DNA of 64,000 nucleotides from Canna indica (Eukaryota; Streptophyta; Magnoliopsida; Zingiberales; Cannaceae). Below the pieces are notes generated by a model. The model made no database searches. It saw nothing but the letters and a program-made list of their open reading frames with translations, and was not told the DNA's origin. Made by a program: the position numbers and the translations under genes. The stretch lies in NCBI GenBank assembly GCA_034359265.1, contig CP136890.1:30422501-30486500 (forward strand). Direction: 5' to 3'. Below, piece by piece: positions 55,841 to 64,000 of this stretch; within the stretch, counting starts at the first letter, position 1; every line of letters starts with the position of its first letter.

Positions 55841-58800
55841 TTATAGTACAGGTATGCTGGTCCTACAAATTCTGGACCACACATCTAATTAGACCATACA
55901 TGTATCAAACCTTGCTTGTTGCCTATGCAGATTTCATTTCTATCTTCAACATAGAATAGAGCGGTGACGTCTTCTAGTCCTTCTCTAACAGTGCTTCTAA
56001 TAGATGATTGTCCAGTCTCACCTCTTCTACAAGGACTAATCTACACTGTAGCATCTGCACATGCATTTCCTGGTAAGAATGTTGCTCATATTGATGGAAC
56101 TAACAGCAAAGACTGACATAATAAAAGGTTATGAATGATAAATGAATCAGCTTTAAAAACCAACAGGAAAAAAAAAATGCATACCTTCTCCCTCATCGCT
56201 AGAAGAAGGTTATCATCAATCTATTTGTAGACCTATACTAACAGATATAATTAAGCACATAAATATATAATGACTGTAATATATATATAATGAATGTCTT
56301 GGTTAAGATTACTGAATTCTAGAAATATTACCGGGCCATCAATTCAGATACTTTCTATAAATTGCATGCATTTCTAATTGCGAGAAACCAAATGCACCCA
56401 TAATCTAATGAGAGGCCACATATTCACCCACACAAAAGGCACTTACTCTATTGGAATGGTCCTGCACTTCAAGGAACTGACATGGTCTGATGCATATACT
56501 GAGACTGTAATAAGCGAGTCAATGCTCTTGTTATAAAAGAGGCTTCTAATCACTTCATCAGGACTAAATATTCAAGAAGCATATTCATTTGTTAGTTGCT
56601 GCCAAGAAGGATGCAGTTGTTACCCTTCAAATTCAAGGAAAAAACAAATGAGGTTCACAAAACAAAACAAATGTCTATGCTAACTTACTATGACTAAAAG
56701 CAGCACATAGACCAGATTGAGCAAGAGCAAAAATGATATCCTTCATTGAAACAATTTCAATGATTTTCGACCTCTTTTTATGAAATTGTAACTTTACAAA
56801 CCAGTTATGATCATATGTGTCAAACTCCTCCTGCAACAATAAAATGATGGTTTCAGTTCCACAAGAAAAAGACATAAGTATTAGGGGGAAAGATTAGAAT
56901 AAAGCAAAATTATATCAACCAAAATGTTTTGTTGAAACAAAGTAAGATTAGGATATTAATTGTTAAAAAAATTCCCTTGCTTGTGCAATGCCCAAAAAGG
57001 AAGTAATTGTTGGCCAATAAATCAAAGGATCAGGATGTGAAACAAACTAATCTTAGAAACTTCACTGATAGAATAATAGTAAAATCTACAGCGACACAGT
57101 TCTAGTTTCACAAATTTATTTACTGAGTGGTACTAACTGATACTTGGAAATACTGAATTCTGCAATTATCCATCTCCTGAAATGCACCTGAGTTTTTATT
57201 GATTGTTTACATAGTTACTTTGCAATTTAATTAACATGACAGTAAAAAAAAGTAGTATCTAGATAAGGAACAATCATAGTGTGTAATAAAGATCAGAATC
57301 AAACTAGTGAACAAAAACAATAGTGAATAGAAAAGCACAATTTGTCCAAACAATAAACCAAGTAATGTCAAGCATAGCCATATTATGAGAAAATAAAAAA
57401 TGCACAAATAATTGTCAGTTCAAGCTTGCCACATATAAGTGCTCAACATACGCTGTCAGATAGCGATCATGAGTTGAATTCACCAAGTTAAGGACACTTT
57501 ATCATACCATTCTTCTCAAAATTTAGCATCACAGTAATAAATATATTTAGGCCAAAATGCGCACACCATTTCTAGAGAAGAACCATATTAGTGGTTATTT
57601 GATCAAGAGTAGTTATTTGTCTTACAAAGTATATTTATGAATCAGGTATTTTATTGAGAATGGAGATCTTTTTGTGGTCAAAGAAACTCAGTTAAGCTCA
57701 TGATGTGAAAGCCAAAAGAATAAACAAAGGATTTTGAGCAGGTTAATGAAACAGAGCCATATGCATTGTGTTAAGGACCTCTACCTACGCAATAAAATTA
57801 TTATCTGTATACAATTTTCTTATTTCGTTTTTACTTTTTTACCGCTTTGGAATAACTGGTATCATAGGAGTTAATAGTCATTTGATTGTACCTTGTTACA
57901 GATGTATTTTTTAACAGAGATATATAAAGGGGAGAGACTTGTAACGGGGGGCAGCAATTATTCAAATAAAAAAGTCTCCTTCTCTAATTCTTCTGTTCTT
58001 CCCTTCTCTCCTCTTTGCTCTTCTATTCTTCTATTCTTCTCTATTTCCATTCCACTTGTGATTCATCCAATATTCACCATAGGCAAGAAGAAAGGAAAGA
58101 ATCTACTCCAACTTGGATTGGAGGAGATACAGTTTCAAGATAAAGGGCTAGCGGAGGCAATTCAAGAAGTATCAAGACCAAGAACAAGATCCCAATCACA
58201 GAATCTCCTCCAACTTGGAGTTTCAAGATCAAGGGCTAGCGGAGACAATTCAAGAAGTATCAAGACCAAGAACAAGATCCCAATCTTAGGACTTGACACA
58301 TAGATCATACAAGGCATTAGTTCCTACCGAATGACTGCTACAAAGATAAATATGACATTCAGAAGCTGGCTATACATCTCTTTGCCTAGTAGTGATTTCT
58401 TAAATGAATCTTAGTAGGAAAGGGAGCATTAAAGAAATGTATAATAAATACTAACTGAATAGTGTGAAGAATTCATAGCAAATGCATATATACTGCTGGA
58501 AAGTTATGAACCGGCATGCAAAACCAGCTTTTATTCTTCTTCTCAACCATGAAATCCAAAACATGAAGTCAAATAAAAAAGAACTATATTTTATTTCCAC
58601 TCATTTTGCTCGCATATGGTTGTCCTCTTAAGTCAGATATTAACTGCAGCCCCATATTGACACGGAAAAAGGGAGAAAAACTTACCTCCCTAAGGTTACA
58701 AAGAGAAACTACACGTTGCAGGCCAACCAAGTTTCTTATGCACAAAGCTTGGCCTTCCGAAAAGGCCGCTTTGTACCATACCCAAATCCAACATTTGCAA

Positions 58801-59213
58801 ATCGCAATTCTCGGAACAAACTTCCTTACCCTAACAGCTAGTACATTTCTAGGCAGCTAGACACCCAAGGCAAAATCCAGTCCCAAATTCGAAAACTCGG
58901 TCGTCAATTTCAAAACCCTAACCAGCAAAACCCAAATTTCCAGAGGAGCGAACAAATCTGGCAAGGGGGCCACGAGAAATGCACCTGGAGCTGGATGTTC
59001 CGGATTCTCAGCCGCGTCAGAGGCGCCGGCGCAAGCCATTCGGGGTAGACCGCCGATCTCGCGGCGCTGGAACTTACGCACAGAGTTTATGCAGTCCCAC
59101 TGCTTCCGGCATTTCCCGGCGGCCGAGGGGTTCGAGGGGCCGGTGCCGCAGCCCCACTTCTTGGCTGTCACGCGGCAGCGCACCCGAACGGGTGTCTTCT
59201 TGTGGTTCTTCAT
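55841..59213 (-). pseudogene. WD40-family gene, long copy (unit B/C junction)
   Basis: Exon 1 from ATG 59213: MKNHKKTPVRVRCRVTAKKW and QWDCINSVRKFQRREIGG. Later: EEFDTYDHNWFVKLQFHKKR and SMKDIIFALAQSGLCAAF (56875-56675); FLNI-type exon with stops (about 56600-56450); last-blade exon near 56100-55940. The FLTFRN/SDQDLII exon kept in the unit A copy is deleted here at 56209/56210, so this copy is more damaged. Introns are otherwise collinear with 28700-30870. Confidence 0.7.
58130..58303. repeat. 88-bp tandem duplication (unit B)
   Basis: gggctagcggaggcaattca at 58145 and again at 58233, the counterpart of 29974/30062. Confidence 0.7.
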
Positions 59214-59689
59214 CACCCCGCTCCTCGTGCCCCGCGTCGGATAGGAATTGTTTTGTCAGGAGAGAGAAAGATAGACAAAGAGATTAAGGGAGGAGGAGGA
59301 AGGAGATCGACGAGGGTTAGGGGAATAGGGCACAGGGATGTGAAGAAATGGATATATATATATAGACAAAGAAGGGATGCGAAGAAATTGCAAGATTTGG
59401 TTTTATTTTTATTTTGCAACAAAAGTATACCTTCTTAAACCGGTGCGCGGTTTGAAATTTGAATCCGGTTACAATTACTTTTATTAGAAAAGCCGACAGC
59501 CACAACCCAAATCAAGACTGATCCGATTTCGTTGGGTTCGGACTCCGAATGATTTAAACGGGTGAAAAAAATATTGGATCTGACCAAATCAGACCCATTT
59601 TTTTTTCTTAAAAAAATATAAAAGAATTACAAGATATTTTTAAATTTATTTATAAATAATTATAATATTTAAAAATATTAAAATTAAGC

Positions 59690-61225
59690 ACATTGCACTA
59701 AAGCTTTGACTAAAGATATCGTTTCAGCTCATATTTTGGTACAATTTCTTGACTTACCAATGGAATACCAGTCTAATAATTGTTTGTTTAAAATTGCATC
59801 TCTTGGCAAACCTATTAAGGTGGATCAGCAGACCTTCAATTGAGAACGAGGAAATTAAGTTCGTACGTGTTTGTATTGAGATTGGTCGACTTTACAAAGT
59901 CCATCAAGCAAGGTATATGAATAGGTAAACCAAGTATTGAACTTTTTCAAGCCGTCAAGTATGAGCGCCTCCCTAACTTTTGTTTTACATGTGATTTGAT
60001 TGGTCATCACATAAATGATTGTAGTATTGTGACTTTTGATAATAACATGAATACTAATAAAATGATGTCTGAGAATAACGTTGCTAGTTCCTTAGCTTCT
60101 TCCATTGAGAGGATCAAAGTTTCTAATGACACTGATTTGAATGACTACACTTATGGTCCCTGGGTTAGAGTTATTAGAAAACTTAGGAGAAAAATCACTC
60201 AACAGATGGACAACTTTAGATATGCCGATCCTATTGAGAATCATGTAGGTGATAGAGGAAACCTTGATAAGAACAACTAAGAGATCCCTCATTACAATTT
60301 TGGTCAATCAATATTGCCTAACATCTCCAACCCTTTTAGCCCCAAGAGCTTTCAGAGATATGATATTTCTCTGGATTTGAACCATATCAATATACCTATT
60401 GATCTTGATACAGGTAATTAGGATTATGATTTTAATTATCTTGTTGATAAAGTTGTCCCCTCTCTTATTAAGTTCAATTCTAGTCCTAAAACTAAGCCTC
60501 TAGATAAAATAGGTAAGGATAAAGGTAAAGGTGTTAGTATGATTCCCGGGTACGACATACATTCTAAATTTGAAGGTAACAATAATTTACCCAACTTGGA
60601 AAATCTTTTGAATACCAAGAAAAAAAGATTTAGGAAAGACTCTGATCAATTTGAAATGTAGATTGATTCTATTTATGTTATTACTTCCCTAAGAAAGATC
60701 TTAACTATGAAGTTATGGTCTTAAAAGAGAATAGTCCATGTTTCTTAGGTTCCCTATATTATGGTGTTTTTCTTATGAATTTCATCAATTAGAATATTAG
60801 AGGACTGAGAAGAAGGCTTGCTCATGATTATTTACGTATGTGTATTAATAATAATACTGTTAATTTGATTTTTCTTCAAAAACTCATCTCCTTGATTGTG
60901 ATTCTCTAGAATTTGTTAAATCTATTGGTAAATGATAGGAGGGTACCTCGGTTAGCTATAAAGGGGCTTCTGAGGGATTTCTCCTAGCTTGGAATACCAT
61001 TATTCAGGTAATTTCTAAATCTAGTTGCATTACTAATATCATTATTCAATTCAAAAGTAAATCTCCTTGGTTTTTTTTTTTTTGGTATTTATGCTAGTGC
61101 TAATTCTGATAAATGCCTTTTGGAATGAGTTAGGTAATCTTTACTTGGCTCGTACCCTTTGGATGTTGATGGGTTACTTTAATTGTGCTTTTAATGCAAA
61201 TGATAAGATTGGTGGCTCTGCTTAG
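59690..61225 (+). pseudogene. LINE relic (unit C), truncated in endonuclease
   Basis: DUF4283/zinc-knuckle part with FCFTCDLIGHHINDCS (Arg to Thr, about 59965-60020), linker frame 59996-60280, then broken frames to MLMGYFNCAFNANDKIGGSA near 61160-61222. Sequence then switches to LTR, so the endonuclease end, reverse transcriptase and gypsy piece are deleted. Confidence 0.8.
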
Positions 61226-62033
61226 ATTTACACACTTGATAAATACAATGAAATAACCAATAAAATACACAACTTAATGGAGCAATAAATCAAACAATAA
61301 ATACTTAGCTCCAAAAGAAAATTCCCTAGTCCTCTTGATGCCTCAAGGTGATGAATCGATGAAGTGTGAGGGCTCAATCAAAAGTTGAGGATATATAAAA
61401 GCTAGCTCAATCAAGGTGATAAATACTTAGCTCCTAATGAAAGCTTTAAGATTGATCGAAGATAGCTTAACGAAGGTGAAGATCAAGGAGGAAAGACTCT
61501 CACGGCTTGGTATTTATAAGCCATGAAGAGTTGACCTCAAACAACCAACTTAATAACTAGAAAATTAGTCATTTTCGTCGTCCGATCGCAGGTCCGGTCG
61601 ATCATCGATCGACCGACCATGCGGCGGACCGAGCGACTGGAGCTCACTATACTTTCTGGGCTCATTTCAATCGATCGACCATAGAGTACCGTTACGCTAC
61701 ATATTGTACATGTACTCTATATTGAGTTTCAGTCAGTTTCTTTCTTTGGTTCGGTTTCGGATTACGGGTTTGGTTCTTTAGGGGTCCTGGCATCATAATG
61801 AGGTATGTACAATTTACCTAAACACCCTAAACCTAAACTCTATCTTTCCAATAAAATTTGAGCGCTTCTACCAACATCCTTCCTATTTTCTGATTTCTTC
61901 GATATTTTCGATCGCGGACGTTGAGTGCTAACCGATATGGAACGTAAAAATAATTTTCCATGAAATCATTAATTCCATGTTTGTTATCATCAAAACTAAA
62001 AATAAGACCAAGGTTGAAAACCTTAGGCCAACA
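61226..62033 (-). mobile_element. LTR remnant (unit C)
   Basis: Corresponds to B 38690-39499 of the compound LTR; the part next to the gypsy scrap is lost with the deletion at 61225. Inner edge ccttaggccaaca at 62033. Confidence 0.7.
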
Positions 62034-62365
62034 CTCCCCATGCTTAGTGAATTTCAGGGCCATTTTTTTATTTTCCGAGTTTTCATGTTTTGGGGTTCGG
62101 GTTTGGTTTTTTGTATTTCTTTGCATCATCATGAGGATTTACAACACATACAAGACACCCTAAACCTAAACTCTATCTTCTTGACAAAATTTGAGCGTCG
62201 ATGAGCGTCCTTGCCAATTTTTTTGATTTCTTCGATTTTTCGAATTGAGGGCGTTGTGCACCAATCGATTTGCAACCTAAAAATATTTCTCTATGAAGAC
62301 ATTAGCTCCATATTTGTTATCATAAAAATTGAGATTAAGACCAAGGTTGAAAACCTTAGGCCAAA
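62034..62365 (-). mobile_element. Partial LTR of compound LTR (unit C)
   Basis: Counterpart of 7084-7416 and 39500-39832. Its end has lost two or three bases (ccttaggccaa then agcgcg). Confidence 0.6.
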
Positions 62366-63180
62366 GCGCGACGGTCAATGAGCCAAGCTGGTGAAAATTG
62401 AGCCATGATCGTGTAAGGGCGTTGAGGCCGGAAGTAGTTGCGCGATGTTCAACGAGCCAGGCTAGTGAAAGCCGAGTCATGGTCATGTAATGGCGTTGAG
62501 GCCGAAAGTAGTGGCGCGATAGCCAACGAGCCGGGCTGGTGAAGATCGTGTCCTCATCATGTAAGGGCGCTGAGGTCGGATGTAGTGGTGCGATGGCCAA
62601 CGAGCCAGGTTAGTTAAAATTGAGTTCTGGTCATGTAAGGGTGCTAAGGCCATAAGTAGTGGCGCGATGGCCAATGAGACAAGATGGTGAAAACTGAGTC
62701 CTAGTCGTGTAAGGGCACTAAGGCCGAAAGTAGTGGCTCGATGGCCAATGAGCCAGGTTGGTAAAAACTGAGTCATGGTCGTGTAAGGGCACTGAGGCCG
62801 AAAGTAGTGTCGCAATGGCCAACGAGCCAGGCTGGTGAAAACCAAGCCCTTGTCATATAAGGGTGTTGAGGCCGAAAGTAGTGGCGCGATGGCCAACGAG
62901 CCAAGCTGGTGAAAACCGAGTCTTGGTCGCATAAGGACTCTGAGGCTGGAAGTAGTGGCGCGATGGCCAACGAGCTAGGCTAGTGAAAATCGAATCTTGG
63001 TCGTGTAAGGGCGTTGAGGCCGTAAGTAGTGGCGGGATGGCCAACGAGCCAGACTGATTAAAACCGAGTCCTGGTCGTGTAAGGGCACTGAGGCCGAAAG
63101 TAGTGTCGCGATGGCGAACGAGCTAGGCTGGTGAAAACCGAGTCCTGGTCGTGTAAGGGCACTGAGGCCGGAAGTAGCGG
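62366..63180. repeat. 74-bp tandem array, about 11 units (unit C)
   Basis: Same unit as 7417-8157 and the longest of the three arrays. The last unit passes into ggctctaggggtcgaggacc as in unit A. Confidence 0.9.
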
Positions 63181-63916
63181 CTCTAGGGGTCGAGGACCGC
63201 ACTCGAGGGTTCAAGTCGAGCTCGCCGAGAAGCGTAAGGCAGGATCTCACCCGAAGGGTCGACTAAGTTTCGAATAGTGAAATATTCGATAGAGCAACAT
63301 GATGGTCGTAGAATTCCTAGGCATACACATAGAGAAAGCGACAAATGCAATTTTATTGAATACTAAAAAGAAAGTGTGTGTACTTTAGTAAATTGCGTGT
63401 ATAGGAAAGTGCTATGTTTGAGCATTTTTTGTGTCTGTTGAGGCGATTTGCGCACGACTTGAGTCATCATTTAAACATCGGGTCGGAGTCATTTTCGTAT
63501 GTCTTGACCTGGATTTTACTCGGAACTTCCTATCAACTGTTCCCTTAGGCCTGTAGAAGGTGCTTTCGGGCCGTTAGGCTCTCTCTTTGGCTTAGCCATC
63601 TCCTTTGCATGAGGCATTCATTGTAGCATCGAGTTTCTTTTTGATCGATGTGGACACGCCTACTTCCAACTTTGAAATGGGAAACTTTAGTTCTAGATGG
63701 GGAGTCCGACCGACGTATGGGATCGGCTATGTGATATCTGGGCATCAGAGGGGTTGCAGGGTGCTTCTTGGATGGCACACCAGAACCGGATGATGCTGGT
63801 CTAGGGATTCGTCGCCCGACATACTGGTGGGTCCATCTCACGTATACTAGCCACGAGCATAGATTGGTAAGTAATATAATAATTATTTTATTATTATTTA
63901 TTATTATTATTATAGA
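63181..63916. other. Unidentified block (unit C copy)
   Basis: Counterpart of 8158-8900. Open frames on both strands at 63545-63841 (minus) and 63605-63793 (plus) mirror those of unit A; ends at the donor-like site attggtaagtaa near 63865. Not recognised. Confidence 0.4.
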
Positions 63917-63925
63917 AAAATTATT

Positions 63926-64000
63926 GGGTAAATTACACGGAACCCCCCTCGACTATAGTAGATGTGCGCAAAGACTACCTAAACTACCAAGTGTGCACAG
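63926..64000. mobile_element. Foldback Mutator-like MITE, left end (cut by window)
   Basis: gggtaaattacacggaaccc starts at 63926 after AAAATTATT (63917-63925), matching the left TSD side of 8910-9506. Its right half is outside the window. Confidence 0.75.

Larger units (their letters stand above)
30978..59154. repeat. Segmental repeat unit B
   Basis: Second copy of the block, 28177 bp in phase. It repeats unit A in order but lacks A's three LTR insertions and has four of its own (33742, 35490, 40235, 48551). A part corresponding to A 7820-10095 is replaced by the CACTA element and a deletion. Confidence 0.85.
59155..64000. repeat. Segmental repeat unit C (start)
   Basis: Third copy, cut by the window end. 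Collinear with A from 1 and B from 30978, with about 0.7 kb deleted near 59605, which removes the MITE, and a large deletion at about 61225 joining LINE to LTR. Confidence 0.85.

Noticed and set aside
1..64000. tRNA, rRNA or microRNA genes
   Set aside because: No tRNA boxes A/B with cloverleaf and no rRNA words were found by eye. Hairpins present are foldback transposons.

Overview
The window is nuclear DNA of a flowering plant. It is AT-rich and nearly filled with nested plant transposable elements: LINEs, Copia-type LTR elements primed by initiator tRNA-Met, a Ty3/gypsy pol scrap, CACTA (En/Spm), Mutator-like foldback, hAT and Harbinger-like elements. The only host-gene sequence is a decayed plant WD40/beta-propeller family gene. 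Its GC-rich first exon in an AT-rich setting hints at a monocot, but I cannot name a species. I see no rRNA, tRNA or CRISPR, and no host gene that looks intact.

The main structure is a tandem segmental repeat. The same ordered block occurs three times: unit A (1-30977), unit B (30978-59154) and the start of unit C (59155-64000). These borders are phase marks set by the window start, not proven breakpoints. The order in a unit is: first exon of the WD40 gene (minus), LINE (plus), Ty3/gypsy integrase scrap (plus), compound LTR (minus), 74-bp tandem array, an unidentified conserved block with a foldback element, the 3' end of a CACTA element, a Copia-like gag element (minus), a LINE reverse-transcriptase relic (minus) split by an hAT element, an inverted partial copy of the WD40 gene (plus), a LINE endonuclease scrap, and the longer WD40 pseudogene (minus), whose first exon opens the next unit.

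Differences between units are mostly later insertions with readable target-site duplications (TSDs). Unit A alone has solo LTRs at 3927-5567 and 10995-12669 and an LTR element at 13123-21157. Unit B alone has a 1.1-kb foldback element (33742-34834), a solo LTR (35490-37141), a CACTA element with TNP2 and Transposase_24 relics (40235-46793) and a Harbinger-like MITE (48551-49087). Unit C has lost the end of the LINE, the gypsy scrap and part of the LTR.

The most unusual coding sequence is the unbroken 373-codon frame at 18384-19505. It lies inside an LTR element that carries a broken gag and no recognisable protease, integrase, reverse transcriptase or RNase H. It takes the place of pol and has a good 3' splice site two bases before its ATG. 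The second point of interest is the WD40 pseudogene, arranged twice as facing inverted copies that could give hairpin RNA matching an intact parent gene elsewhere. All protein-family calls rest on motifs read by eye.
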